Assembly (NCBI GenBank): GCA_947504275.1
Contig: CANNHA010000014.1
Span: 1-32,014, forward strand
DNA: 32,014 bases
Reading direction: 5' to 3'
Origin: Flavobacteriales bacterium
Lineage (GTDB): Bacteria > Bacteroidota > Bacteroidia > Flavobacteriales_D > Sanyastnellaceae
Under the pieces are notes generated by a model. It was not told the DNA's origin and did no database searches. It worked only from the letters and a program-made list of their open reading frames with translations. This document shows positions 1 through 7,922 of the stretch, one piece after another; the stretch's first letter is position 1; the number at the start of each line of letters is the position of its first letter. The translations under genes and the position numbers were made by a program.

Positions 1-2106
1 ACCGGAAACGACTGCTATCAGTTAACCGATATTTGGAATAATCAAAATGGAACCGTTTGGTATGCCGATTTAATTAATCTTGTAGAGGATTTTGATATCA
101 CTTTTTACATGAACCTCGGAAACCAAGATGCCAATGGTGCTGATGGAATTTGTTTCGTATTGCAAAATCTTGGTAACGATGCACTTGGAACCAGCGGAGG
201 TGGCTTGGGTTATCAATCGTTTACAACCTCTCTGGGCATTGAATTTGACACTTGGCAAAATAATGAATCCGGCGACCCTACTTATGACCACATTGCCATT
301 GAAAAAAATGGAGACATCAACCACAACACAGGCAACAATCTTTCGGGTCCGGTCCAAATGAGTGCTTTCAATGCCAATACAGAAGATGGACAGAACCACG
401 TTGTTCAAATCAAATGGGATGCATCAGCTCAATTGATTCAGGTGTACTACGATTGTATTTTTAGGACACAGGCTACTATCGATATTGCCAATGAAATCTT
501 CAATGGTCAATCTTATGTCTATTGGGGATTTACTGCGGCAACAGGTGGAGCCACCAATGTGCAAACCGTTTGCTTGGAGCCCAATATTTTTGCCTCAGCC
601 TCTCAATTGCAAGCATGTCCCGGAACCACCATAGAACTCAATGCCGGACCATCAATCAATGGAGACTATACATGGACACCATCTATTGGTTTATCAGATC
701 CAACTCTTCCCAATCCTACGGCAAATCCATCCGTCACTACAACCTATACCGTTGACTTCACCAACCTTTGCGGACTTCCGCAATCCAGCAGCATCACTGT
801 CAATATTGAGGACCTTGAGATCACTGTCCCTCCTGTTGCCATATTGCAATGCTCAGATACTTTGGCAACCGTTAATACTTCGTCAAATTTCATTGGACTC
901 AGTTATCAATGGTTCACGGACAATGGGCAAATTTTGGGAAGTGATACCTTGTCGACATTGAATACTTCCACTGCAGGAACGTATTACATTGCCGCAGATT
1001 ATGACAATCAGTGTTTTGATACTGCTACAGTGATCGTCAATGCCGACTACAGTGATTTTTCTTTGTTCGTCAATTACGATTCACTCATCACCTGCGCCGA
1101 CAACGCTTTAACACTTGCCGCAAGCACCAATAGCGCAGGCACCATTTACATTTGGTCTACCAACGGAGGCAACATTACATCTGCTCCCAATCAACCCAAT
1201 GTAAATGTCAATGCAGGAGGTTCCTATACGGTCAACGCTTATTTCTCAGAAGAATGTCAAGACGCCTTCACGCTGACTGTTGATGTGAATCAAACTGTTC
1301 CCACCACGACTCCGTCCAACATCACCGAGATTAATTGTTTTTCGCCAAGTATAAATCTCAGTGTTGCCGTTGACTTAAACAACAACAGCTATGATTGGTC
1401 AGGACCCAATGGTCAAAACATTAATGTTCCCTTAAGCCAAGACAATGTGAACATCAATCAAGCAGGAAACTATCAAGTGGAAGTCACCAACAACCTTAAT
1501 GGTTGCAGTTCAGTTGAGACTTTCAATGTGAGCATAGATACCATATCACCAATAATTTCTTGGTTCGATGCAGACACCATCAGTTGTCTGAATCCTGTTG
1601 TTGTATTGGACAACTACACAGTGAACCTGACCAATTGGGATGCACAATGGACCTCTGTTCTAGGAAGCATTCAGCAAGACATGTCCAGCAACAATTATCC
1701 CAATGTTCTGGCAGAGGGCGATTACTATGTGGTGATTACCAATCCAGACAATGGCTGTCAGTCCAACGGTTTTACCAATGTACCCGCCAACAACAACATT
1801 GATTTCGATCCCACAATGTTGGCATTCCCCAATATCATTTCTATGAATGGAGATACATTGAATGCGCAATGGCGACCATTCTTGAAAGATCAACCAGAAG
1901 AAGACACTCGTCAGTATTTCAAGACTTATCAATTGAATGTTTTTAACCGCTGGGGAAGCCCTATTTTTCAAAGTTCAGATAGCACACCCTATTGGAAACC
2001 CGATGATCAAAGCCAAGGAACTTACTATTACACTTTTGAATACGAAACCACCTGCGGAACTGGGAAAAAGGATGCTATTGGAGGGTCGGTGATGATTGCT
2101 AGGTGA
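1..2106 (+). CDS. Surface lectin-like / Ig-like repeat protein with gliding-motility C-terminal domain (5' partial)
   Basis: The frame is open from base 1, so the start codon and signal peptide lie upstream of the window. The first ~170 residues look like an L-type (legume-type) lectin domain: a GADGICFVLQN stretch, then LGIEFDTWQN and DHIAIEKNGD, the usual order of the beta-sandwich strands. A series of Cys-containing Ig/PKD-like repeats follows, of the kind found in long Bacteroidota adhesins. The last ~80 residues (YQLNVFNRWGSPIFQS through GGSVMIAR) match the gliding-motility-associated C-terminal domain (CHU_C), which directs proteins to the type IX secretion system. The product is therefore inferred to be an exported, cell-surface adhesin. 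The TGA stop lies inside the first unit of an octamer tandem repeat. Family assignment is by motif; the sugar ligand is unknown. Confidence 0.85.
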   Translation, partial: TGNDCYQLTDIWNNQNGTVWYADLINLVEDFDITFYMNLGNQDANGADGICFVLQNLGNDALGTSGGGLGYQSFTTSLGIEFDTWQNNESGDPTYDHIAIEKNGDINHNTGNNLSGPVQMSAFNANTEDGQNHVVQIKWDASAQLIQVYYDCIFRTQATIDIANEIFNGQSYVYWGFTAATGGATNVQTVCLEPNIFASASQLQACPGTTIELNAGPSINGDYTWTPSIGLSDPTLPNPTANPSVTTTYTVDFTNLCGLPQSSSITVNIEDLEITVPPVAILQCSDTLATVNTSSNFIGLSYQWFTDNGQILGSDTLSTLNTSTAGTYYIAADYDNQCFDTATVIVNADYSDFSLFVNYDSLITCADNALTLAASTNSAGTIYIWSTNGGNITSAPNQPNVNVNAGGSYTVNAYFSEECQDAFTLTVDVNQTVPTTTPSNITEINCFSPSINLSVAVDLNNNSYDWSGPNGQNINVPLSQDNVNINQAGNYQVEVTNNLNGCSSVETFNVSIDTISPIISWFDADTISCLNPVVVLDNYTVNLTNWDAQWTSVLGSIQQDMSSNNYPNVLAEGDYYVVITNPDNGCQSNGFTNVPANNNIDFDPTMLAFPNIISMNGDTLNAQWRPFLKDQPEEDTRQYFKTYQLNVFNRWGSPIFQSSDSTPYWKPDDQSQGTYYYTFEYETTCGTGKKDAIGGSVMIAR

Positions 2107-2158
2107 TGAGGTGATGAGGTGATGAGGTGATGAGGTAATGAGGGGATGAGGTTGCGAG
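2103..2158 (+). repeat. 8-bp tandem repeat (GTGATGAG)n
   Basis: Four perfect GTGATGAG units (2103-2134) are followed by three degenerate units (GTAATGAG, GGGATGAG, GTTGCGAG). The first unit contains the stop codon of the upstream adhesin gene. The same unit recurs in inverted orientation at 3202-3241, so the two arrays bracket the DUF559 interval. Confidence 0.9.
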
Positions 2159-2197
2159 AGTATGAAATGCCATTCGCAATGAAGGGATGAGTGGAAC

Positions 2198-2276
2198 ATC
2201 TCCCCTCCTGCTTTTACGGAGTAAAAGAAAGGAGGGGTGTCCCGACGAGCGTAAGCGCTGTCGGGACGGGGTGGTC
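2198..2276 (+). repeat. Palindromic repeat, copy A (two hairpins)
   Basis: There are two adjacent strong hairpins. The first has a CCCCTCCT / AGGAGGGG stem with an inner CTTTTAC / GTAAAAG stem (about 2202-2237). The second has GTCCCGAC (2239-2246) pairing with GTCGGGAC (2260-2267). The copy ends in GGGGTGGTC. Copies B (2982-3038) and C (3116-3172) are its reverse complement with different loop sequences. Conserved arms with changing loops are typical of REP-like elements. Confidence 0.85.
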
Positions 2277-2368
2277 AGTTGGTAATGCCTGATTTAGCTT
2301 TACCGTTTTTAGTAAATTGTATCATACAGCTTGGGTTTACATTCTTTTCCATTTTGTCCCTTTTTTTT

Positions 2369-2386
2369 GTGAATCTATTTTAGGAC
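2369..2386 (+). repeat. Dispersed 18-bp motif, copy 1
   Basis: GTGAATCTATTTTAGGAC matches the copy at 3088-3105 (GTAAACCTATTTTAGGAC) at 16 of 18 positions, with a T-run just upstream in both. Reverse-complement copies lie at 31872-31889 and 31945-31962. Confidence 0.65.
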
Positions 2387-2408
2387 GAGACACTAGACGA
2401 GCTCCGCT

Positions 2409-2425
2409 GTCGGGACGAGGTGGTC
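2409..2425 (+). repeat. Palindromic repeat, half copy A'
   Basis: The sequence GTCGGGACGAGGTGGTC differs by one base from the right end of copy A (2260-2276) and has the same orientation. The remainder of the element is missing here. Confidence 0.7.
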
Positions 2426-2544
2426 TTTAAATGCAAAAAAAACACTGACATTAAAATACGCTGAGCACACTTTCCATTTCACCCCGTTTATATGCACCTT
2501 ATATGTTTCTTGCACAAATCGTTCTTTGATTCAATTTTTACAAA

Positions 2545-2901
2545 ATGAAATTGATGAATCGACAAATTCAAAAAGAGCGAAGAAAGGAACTCAGATGTAA
2601 TGCCACCAAATCTGAAAAACGACTTTGGAAATTCTTAAACAAAAAACAACAAGATTTCAAATTTCGAAGGCAACACGGGATCGGTCCCTACATCGTTGAC
2701 TTTTATTTAGCAAATAAAAAAATTGCTCTCGAAATTGATGGAAAGGTTCATGACAACATCATGCGCCAGGCACATGATCAGAGACGTGAAGAATATTTAC
2801 AATCAAAAGGAATCAAAGTCATTCGATTCAGCAATGATGAGGTTAAAAATAATATTGACGACGTGATTCGACGGATTCTTTTTGAGTGTGGTGTTGAGTG
2901 A
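2545..2901 (+). CDS. DUF559 (Vsr-like) endonuclease-domain protein
   Basis: This 118-residue protein has the full DUF559 pattern. An N-terminal Arg/Lys-rich helix is followed by FKFRRQHGIGPYIVDFY (Asp52), ALEIDG (Glu63, Asp65) with His69, D78/R81 in a QAHDQRREEYL helix, then KGIKVIRFSNDEV. This is a minimal restriction-endonuclease-like fold related to very-short-patch-repair (Vsr) endonucleases; Asp52 and Glu63/Asp65 are the likely metal ligands. The length is normal for the family and the gene looks intact. Translation may begin at 2545 or at the ATG three codons later. No partner methylase or operon neighbour is present. The gene is flanked on both sides by inverted palindromic repeats, which suggests it belongs to the repeat element. 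Nuclease activity is inferred from the fold only. Confidence 0.85.
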   Translation: MKLMNRQIQKERRKELRCNATKSEKRLWKFLNKKQQDFKFRRQHGIGPYIVDFYLANKKIALEIDGKVHDNIMRQAHDQRREEYLQSKGIKVIRFSNDEVKNNIDDVIRRILFECGVE

Positions 2902-2933
2902 TTGGGGATTTTTTTTATCTAAAAGACCACCAT

Positions 2934-2959
2934 GCACAGACAGCGAAGCTCGTCTGTGC
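2934..2959. repeat. Hairpin next to a GACCACC repeat fragment
   Basis: GCACAGAC (2934-2941) pairs with GTCTGTGC (2952-2959). It follows an AAAAGACCACC tract (2921-2931) like the start of copy B, so it is probably a diverged member of the same palindromic family. It could also terminate the DUF559 transcript, although the T-run lies before the hairpin (2909-2917), not after it. Confidence 0.5.
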
Positions 2960-2981
2960 CCGTCCCGTGAGCGCTGAAAAA

Positions 2982-3038
2982 GACCACCCCGTCCCTACGG
3001 GACACCCCTCCTTTCCGCTGCGCGGTAGGAGGGGAGAT
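2982..3038 (-). repeat. Palindromic repeat, copy B
   Basis: The copy reads GACCACCCCGTCCC, a TACGGGAC hairpin half, CCCCTCCTTTCC, a GCTGCGCGG loop, then AGGAGGGGAGAT. It is the reverse complement of copy A with changed loops. Confidence 0.85.
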
Positions 3039-3087
3039 GATCACCGCAATCGCTGTTAATACCTGATTTAGCTTAACCCTTTTTTTT

Positions 3088-3105
3088 GTAAACCTATTTT
3101 AGGAC
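3088..3105 (+). repeat. Dispersed 18-bp motif, copy 2
   Basis: GTAAACCTATTTTAGGAC, preceded by an 8-T run and by CCTGATTTAGCTTAACC (3062-3078), which is also shared with the left side (CCTGATTTAGCTTTACC near 2288). See copy 1 at 2369. Confidence 0.7.
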
Positions 3106-3115
3106 AGGACAATCT

Positions 3116-3172
3116 GACCACCCCGTCCCTGCGGGACACCCCTCCTTTCCACTTCGTGGTAGGAGGGGAGAT
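3116..3172 (-). repeat. Palindromic repeat, copy C
   Basis: This is nearly identical to copy B along the arms (GACCACCCCGTCCC ... GCGGGACACCCCTCC ... GGTAGGAGGGGAGAT) with a different loop (CACTTCGTGG). It is in the same orientation as B and inverted relative to A. Confidence 0.85.
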
Positions 3173-3201
3173 TTGCTCTCGCTGCCGCATCTCTTCAACA
3201 C

Positions 3202-3241
3202 CCATCACCTCATCACCTCATCACCTCATCCCTTCATTCCT
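3202..3241 (-). repeat. 8-bp tandem repeat (CATCACCT)n, inverted relative to 2103-2158
   Basis: Three perfect CATCACCT units are followed by CATCCCTT and CATTCCTC. Their reverse complement is the same octamer as the left array, so the arrays form outer inverted repeats about 1.05 kb apart. Confidence 0.85.
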
Positions 3242-3266
3242 CATCACTCTCCCGGTGAGGGATTAA

Positions 3267-3300
3267 AGCGGTATCCTTTTGACTTGTCAAAAGATACAAG
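3267..3300. repeat. Long hairpin between rlpA-like gene and DUF559 interval
   Basis: The core is TTTTGAC-TT-GTCAAAA (3276-3291). It extends outwards with TATC/GATA and GC...GC pairing, with small bulges, and is followed by GAAAAGCCCGACCCGCG. It lies just downstream (minus strand) of the rlpA-like stop, where it could act as a terminator. From memory, GCGG-TATCC ... AGATA-AGCG hairpins of this form recur in intergenic DNA of many Bacteroidota; this could not be checked here. Confidence 0.5.
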
Positions 3301-3353
3301 CGAAAAGCCCGACCCGCGAACGAAGTGATGCGGGGCACCGCCAATTATTGCTC

Positions 3354-3707
3354 CTAAGGATTCACTTTCTCCAATTCCACTTTGGTTAATCCTTTGGATA
3401 CAAAGTTCAGCTGCTTGGCAGCCACCAAGGACAAATCAATCACACGCTTGGAGCGCATCGGTAATCGGTCATTGACTTTTACGACAACTGTACTATCATT
3501 ACTTAGATTGGTTACTTTGAGCATCGTTCCAAAAGGCAAGGTCTTGTGCGCACAGGTGTACAAGTTTTGACGAAACACCTCACCGCTGCTGGTTTTACGA
3601 CCATCAAACTTATTGTGGTAGTAACTGGCGGTGCCTTTTTCTTTTTGAGCAAATCCGACCAAAGAGATCATGGACATGACCACGATTAAAATGAATTTAT
3701 TTCTCAT
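3354..3707 (-). CDS. rlpA: RlpA-like double-psi beta-barrel protein
   Basis: A cleavable signal peptide is visible (MRNKFILIVVMSMISLVGFAQ). It is followed by a single RlpA/DPBB domain: GTASYYHNKFDGRKTSSGEVF, AHKTLPFGT, VVVKVNDRLP and RVIDLSLVAAKQL are the family's conserved blocks in the right order and spacing. RlpA proteins are lytic transglycosylases or peptidoglycan-binding proteins acting on denuded glycan strands in the periplasm. The NDR Asp and IDLS Asp typical of the active groove are present. There is no SPOR domain, so this is the short form (117 aa) common in Bacteroidota. The start overlaps the end of the upstream gene by 11 bp, suggesting co-transcription and translational coupling. 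The gene symbol is by family; activity is not demonstrated. Confidence 0.85.
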   Translation of the reverse strand: MRNKFILIVVMSMISLVGFAQKEKGTASYYHNKFDGRKTSSGEVFRQNLYTCAHKTLPFGTMLKVTNLSNDSTVVVKVNDRLPMRSKRVIDLSLVAAKQLNFVSKGLTKVELEKVNP

Positions 3708-6700
3708 GACTGATTTTTTGAAAAGATTTAACCCACTTTAAATTGTCTTTTACAGCAACCACTGAATACCAACCAGCGGAGAGTCCATCCAACAACATGA
3801 TTGTTTTGTTAGAAGATGTTTCTATGGCGACAGGACATTTCCTTCCCAAAGCATCCACCAACATCCAATTCCATCCCGATAAATCTTGGGTGGATGAAAT
3901 GGAAACTTGATGGGTTGCAGGATTGGGAAACAAATTCAAAGCCCATTCATGCTGCTCACCGATGCTCACAGGATTGACAATTTGAATATTGTCCACATAA
4001 ATTTGATTGCCATAGCGACCAATATTCTCAAAAGCTACGATCAATTCTTGCCCTTCATAATTGGACAAAGCGATGCTCTCATTTCGCCATTCCGCAGCAA
4101 CAGGAATGAATGGATCGGTGTTGTCTGGTGCTGTCGCCAATTCGTCACCTCCTTTGATGTACAACGTCTCCCACGATGCACCACAATCCGTTGATACCAC
4201 TACCGCCAGCGTATCTGAATACTGTCCTCCATACTGCGCATACGAAACATCAAATGACAGTGATGCGGCATTGCCGTTGACGATAAATTTATCCAACCAA
4301 ATCTGATCGTGATCTCCGCCAGCATCTACCCAATAATTATCAAACTTCATGGAGAATGTTCCATTGCCAAAGGAACTGCATTGGTCACTGATGTTCCAAT
4401 TGAAACCGCCTCCTGTAGGATGCTTGAATTGCCAAGTCGAAGGAATTGCGCCGCTTTCGAAATCCTGCGCCATCAAGGGGCTGGACAAACCGTCAATGGA
4501 CGAAATATATTGCGTTTTGGTTTTGCTCAAAGATTGACCATTGTAGGTAACCGTGAGACTAACATTGAATGAACCCGTTGTATTGTAAACCACCGTCGGG
4601 TATTTCGCAGTGCTCGTTCCAGGCGTTGCACCTTCAAAAGTCCAAGCGTAAGTAGCGCCATCTGGAACAACAGAATGATCCACAAAATGGATGGACTCCC
4701 CAGGACAATAAAAACGTTCTTGCGCAGCTGCAAAGTCAACCAGCATTGTGGTTGGCTCATACAAAGGAGCTTCCCAAACGCCCAGATTCCAGGATGCGAA
4801 ACGAATTTTCTGATCGCGATAGAAAGGCACCAATCGCAATGCTTCTCCGCTTACTGGCAATCCATCACTGTACTCCATCCAATCGTTCATTGTTGCATTT
4901 CGGTACAACACGCGACCGTTGGAAGTTCCAATGTACACTCCCCCATTGGTTCCCAGTGCATGCGCAATGGCCCATGGTTTGGCATTGCCCAAAACGGAAC
5001 CGGTGATATTGATCCAACTTTGACCGCCATCTATGGTGCGCCATACACGCTGACTGACTGAAGCGTTGGGATAGCTCAACCAAATCTCTTGATCCGTAGC
5101 TCCAGCCGTGAAGCACATGTTATTCTGATTCAAAGGTTGATCCACCAAAGCCCATGACATTCCATAATCAGAAGACTTCCACAATTTCATAACGTTCAAA
5201 ACGCGTTGTTGAACAAATAGAACATTGTGCATGCTGTAACATTGCTCCATCCACAACACCTTATTTCCTACGTCAGAGCCGAACTCATAAAGCACAGAAA
5301 ATGAAGAAGCATTATTGCTCACATACAATTTGTTGTCCCTTCCCAAATAAGCTTTATCAAAATATTGATGCGAGAACATAATACGCGATGATTCGTTGTT
5401 CCAATAACTCTCGTTGGGTGAAATAGAGACTGAGAAATTGCTCGGAACTTCTTGAATGGACTCTGGCAAAACCTTGCCTTGAATATCACTGAAGTAGGTT
5501 TTGTTCTGATCGCTATAATTGACATATCCCGTTGGTGCTTCTCCACCACCCAAAGACAAATAATTTCCAGGGCCATAATTCTCCAAATAGCCCATGTTCC
5601 CATTGTGGTAACGACCACCCACCATGATGTCCTCGTTCCAACCTTGGTCATATCCCCAAAGGTTCACTGCTCGAATACCGCGGTTCTTAGCGGTGAATGA
5701 TTGCATAAAATCATTGCTGAAATGAATACCGCCATCATTGGAACCCCAAATCTCTTCGGTTGTTGGGCTGGTTTTGTAAATGCGATACTCTTGTTGGTCC
5801 ACATGTAAATAAGGCAATCCACCTATATAACCGCCAACACCTTGATAGGTAGCTCCTGCATCCTCCGACTTCCACAAATTCAAACCACCGACTAATATCT
5901 TGTCCGCATCCAATTGCGAAGCGATGATAGTAGTGTTGTAGTGAATTTGGGTATACGTGCCGTCATCTGCTGAGAAGTTCATCAAATTGGGGTGCGTATC
6001 AATGTTGTATGGGGTACCAATCAATCCATGGGGATTAGACCAAGTTTCGCCCGCATCGTAACTCACGTAAGTTCCAATCCAACCATTGAGTTCAACACCT
6101 GCATCATAAGTGCCGTAACCAGTCAGCAAAACGTAAATGCGATTGGGATCAGCCTCCGTAACGGCCATGTGGCCGCCCAACAATTCGACATTCGTATAAC
6201 CAGAATTTTCTTGAAACCATCCGTTGTCATACATAACAAAACTATTTCCGCCATCGGTGCTCTTGTAAAATTTGCTGATCCCCAACGATGGCTCATAATG
6301 AACCGTATACACCACATCAGGATTAAGGGGTTGAAAATTGACCGTCATGCATTCATTGGGCAGTTTTTCAGTCCACGACAAACCCAAATCAATGGATTGA
6401 TACAAACCTTGGTTGGTAGCAGCAAAGAGCATGTTGGGAATGGAAGGATGAAAGATGATTTCAGAAGCCGATACATTCAGCGATTGAAAACTACTTTGAC
6501 CAGATATGGACCATGAGGCACCGCCATCAATGGATTTCCAAATATCATTGGCTCCAGAGAAGAAAACGATATCGGGATTGGTAGGATGAATTTTAATGGC
6601 AGAAACACTTCCAATGGCCATGTCGTGTGTCATGTGCGTCCAATGGTTTCCACCATCGGTTGTCTTATAAACCCCACCCGACTCCGTGCCACAAAATAGA

Positions 6701-7116
6701 ATTTGACTATTCGACAACGAACGATCATGGCAATACACATTGGCTTGCTCGCTGATTTCCACTTCTGAACCATCCGCAGCATAGTGCACTTCAGGACCGC
6801 AGTAGTTCCAGACGGCGCTTCCGCCGCCTCTGGGAGCGGCAGCATGCATGACCACTAGACCATCTTCCAGGTGATTCTTGATGGCATTCACCCACCGCTT
6901 ATAGTATTGTGTGTGTTCGTTCTTGACAAACGGATTCACCAAATAGAACGCCTCGTACATCTCCTTCACCTTGGAGACATTGGGATTATCCTTGTACATC
7001 TCCACAGCCCATTTGGGAATATTGGGATCGTTTTGGTGGTTTTTGGGAAGGTGGTGGTGTTGGGAAAATGCTACATTGGATAATAGCAGCAGACATACAA
7101 ATAAAACTTTGTTCAT
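3697..7116 (-). CDS. Secreted Asp-box (BNR/sortilin-like) protein with PKD and T9SS sorting domain
   Basis: The 1139-residue protein begins with a signal peptide (MNKVLFVCLLLLSNVAFSQ). A long beta-propeller region carries many Asp-box motifs (TDGGNHW, SIDGGASW, STDGGNSF, SYDAGETW, SSDYGMSW, TIDGGQSW), as in BNR/VPS10-type propellers. This is followed by a PKD domain (TYAWTFEGATPG ... YNTTGSFNVSLTVTYNG), then a jelly-roll/MAM-like module (QDFESGAIPSTWQF to YVDNIQIVN). The C-terminal type A T9SS sorting domain (LNLFPNPATHQVSIS ... LSAGWYSVVAVKD) indicates export across the outer membrane. The propeller probably binds glycan or protein; no sialidase catalytic residues were identified, so enzymatic activity should not be assumed. 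It heads a two-gene unit with the rlpA-like gene. Confidence 0.85.
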   Translation of the reverse strand: MNKVLFVCLLLLSNVAFSQHHHLPKNHQNDPNIPKWAVEMYKDNPNVSKVKEMYEAFYLVNPFVKNEHTQYYKRWVNAIKNHLEDGLVVMHAAAPRGGGSAVWNYCGPEVHYAADGSEVEISEQANVYCHDRSLSNSQILFCGTESGGVYKTTDGGNHWTHMTHDMAIGSVSAIKIHPTNPDIVFFSGANDIWKSIDGGASWSISGQSSFQSLNVSASEIIFHPSIPNMLFAATNQGLYQSIDLGLSWTEKLPNECMTVNFQPLNPDVVYTVHYEPSLGISKFYKSTDGGNSFVMYDNGWFQENSGYTNVELLGGHMAVTEADPNRIYVLLTGYGTYDAGVELNGWIGTYVSYDAGETWSNPHGLIGTPYNIDTHPNLMNFSADDGTYTQIHYNTTIIASQLDADKILVGGLNLWKSEDAGATYQGVGGYIGGLPYLHVDQQEYRIYKTSPTTEEIWGSNDGGIHFSNDFMQSFTAKNRGIRAVNLWGYDQGWNEDIMVGGRYHNGNMGYLENYGPGNYLSLGGGEAPTGYVNYSDQNKTYFSDIQGKVLPESIQEVPSNFSVSISPNESYWNNESSRIMFSHQYFDKAYLGRDNKLYVSNNASSFSVLYEFGSDVGNKVLWMEQCYSMHNVLFVQQRVLNVMKLWKSSDYGMSWALVDQPLNQNNMCFTAGATDQEIWLSYPNASVSQRVWRTIDGGQSWINITGSVLGNAKPWAIAHALGTNGGVYIGTSNGRVLYRNATMNDWMEYSDGLPVSGEALRLVPFYRDQKIRFASWNLGVWEAPLYEPTTMLVDFAAAQERFYCPGESIHFVDHSVVPDGATYAWTFEGATPGTSTAKYPTVVYNTTGSFNVSLTVTYNGQSLSKTKTQYISSIDGLSSPLMAQDFESGAIPSTWQFKHPTGGGFNWNISDQCSSFGNGTFSMKFDNYWVDAGGDHDQIWLDKFIVNGNAASLSFDVSYAQYGGQYSDTLAVVVSTDCGASWETLYIKGGDELATAPDNTDPFIPVAAEWRNESIALSNYEGQELIVAFENIGRYGNQIYVDNIQIVNPVSIGEQHEWALNLFPNPATHQVSISSTQDLSGWNWMLVDALGRKCPVAIETSSNKTIMLLDGLSAGWYSVVAVKDNLKWVKSFQKISHEK

Positions 7117-7394
7117 ACCACGAAGATAATGATTTGGTCAGGAACTTAAAAGTCCAAAGTAGTTTTGGGATGAATATGGTTTTGATATAAATATTGCGAT
7201 TAGCTCAACGCATTTTCATCAAAGAGATAATTCGATATTACATTGATTTCAATTGGCTTTCTTGAAGTGAGAAATTACCCTAGAAATGATAAAATTTTTA
7301 GCTGACTGCTCCTTAACAACAGTTAAATGAGCGTATTAACTTGTTACAAAAAATGCACAGTCAATGGAAATGGATTACTTTATATTCTCGCCTT

Positions 7395-7595
7395 TCAATG
7401 ACGGTTGTCATTAGATTTCAATAAAATCCAACCTACTAAAGGTAAAATGCCTAGGTATAAGATATTTGTGTAAACCATTTTAATTAATGGGCCAGTAAAG
7501 TAAGGATCTTCGGTTAACCAGAGAGTTAGTCTTACGACAGACAAAATAGTTGTAAGCATGATGAGACCAAAAAGGATCTTGCGTTGGGTTTTCAT
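7395..7595 (-). CDS. Small two-helix membrane protein
   Basis: This 66-residue ORF has two clear hydrophobic segments: about residues 8-27 (ILFGLIMLTTILSVVRLTLW) and 40-60 (MVYTNILYLGILPLVGWILL). A charged N-terminus (MKTQRK) and the polar tail SNDNRH frame them. It starts with ATG; no Shine-Dalgarno sequence is evident, as is usual in this phylum. No family is recognised. The regular membrane-protein pattern is the main reason to call it real. It stands alone between two gene-poor stretches. Confidence 0.5.
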   Translation of the reverse strand: MKTQRKILFGLIMLTTILSVVRLTLWLTEDPYFTGPLIKMVYTNILYLGILPLVGWILLKSNDNRH

Positions 7596-7922
7596 GGCAA
7601 TCAGAATTAAGGGTGAAACCGTTTATAAATCAGTAACTTATGAATTCGAATAAAGCGCGATTATCTCTGAATTCAATACTTTATACGAGAATATTACATT
7701 CTTATTGTCAAATAACTGTAATAATATTTGTTCTTTCGTATCAGCGACAACATATCAAAAATTAGTAAAGAAATAAAATACGATTCAATATGATTAATCT
7801 CTGGAATTATAAGTTTCTAAGCTTTTATTTTTTTTAGTAATAACACTCTGAAACTATAGAAAACTTAATCTATTAGAATGTATATATTGCATCGAAAAAT
7901 TTACTGTAAATGAAATAGAGCA
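7596..7922. other. AT-rich intergenic stretch between divergent genes
   Basis: This 327-bp AT-rich segment separates the divergent starts at 7595 and 7923 and should hold both promoters. A near-match to the TAnnTTTG -7 box (AATATTTG, about 7727-7734) is present. No repeat, RNA structure or further coding frame is seen. Confidence 0.5.

Larger units (their letters stand above)
2103..3241. mobile_element. Composite repeat-bounded interval carrying a DUF559 endonuclease gene
   Basis: Reading inwards from both ends, the interval shows an octamer tandem array, a palindromic element (A at left, C at right), a shared segment containing CCTGATTTAGC and CTATTTTAGGAC, a second palindromic copy (A' at left, B at right), and then the DUF559 gene in the centre. 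The octamer arrays and the palindromic elements are inverted between the two sides; the shared segment is in direct orientation. There is no transposase and no target-site duplication was identified, so 'mobile' is inference. The gene-free stretches 2107-2544 and 2902-3353 contain only these repeats and a further hairpin at 3267-3300. Confidence 0.4.

Noticed and set aside
2202-2237. Hairpin of copy A as a simple Rho-independent terminator of the adhesin gene
   Set aside because: There is no T-run after the stem and the same structure recurs as a repeat family elsewhere, although it may still affect transcription.
2103-3241. CRISPR-like arrays at 2103-2158, 3202-3241 and 31763-31810
   Set aside because: The units are 6-8 bp and contiguous with no spacers, so they are simple tandem repeats; no cas genes are present.
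5992-6516. 174-codon frame opposite the Asp-box gene
   Set aside because: It is the antisense of strongly patterned Asp-box coding sequence; its translation has no domain pattern.
3697-7116. Sialidase assignment for the Asp-box protein
   Set aside because: Asp boxes occur in many propellers; the RIP motif and catalytic Arg triad of sialidases were not identified.
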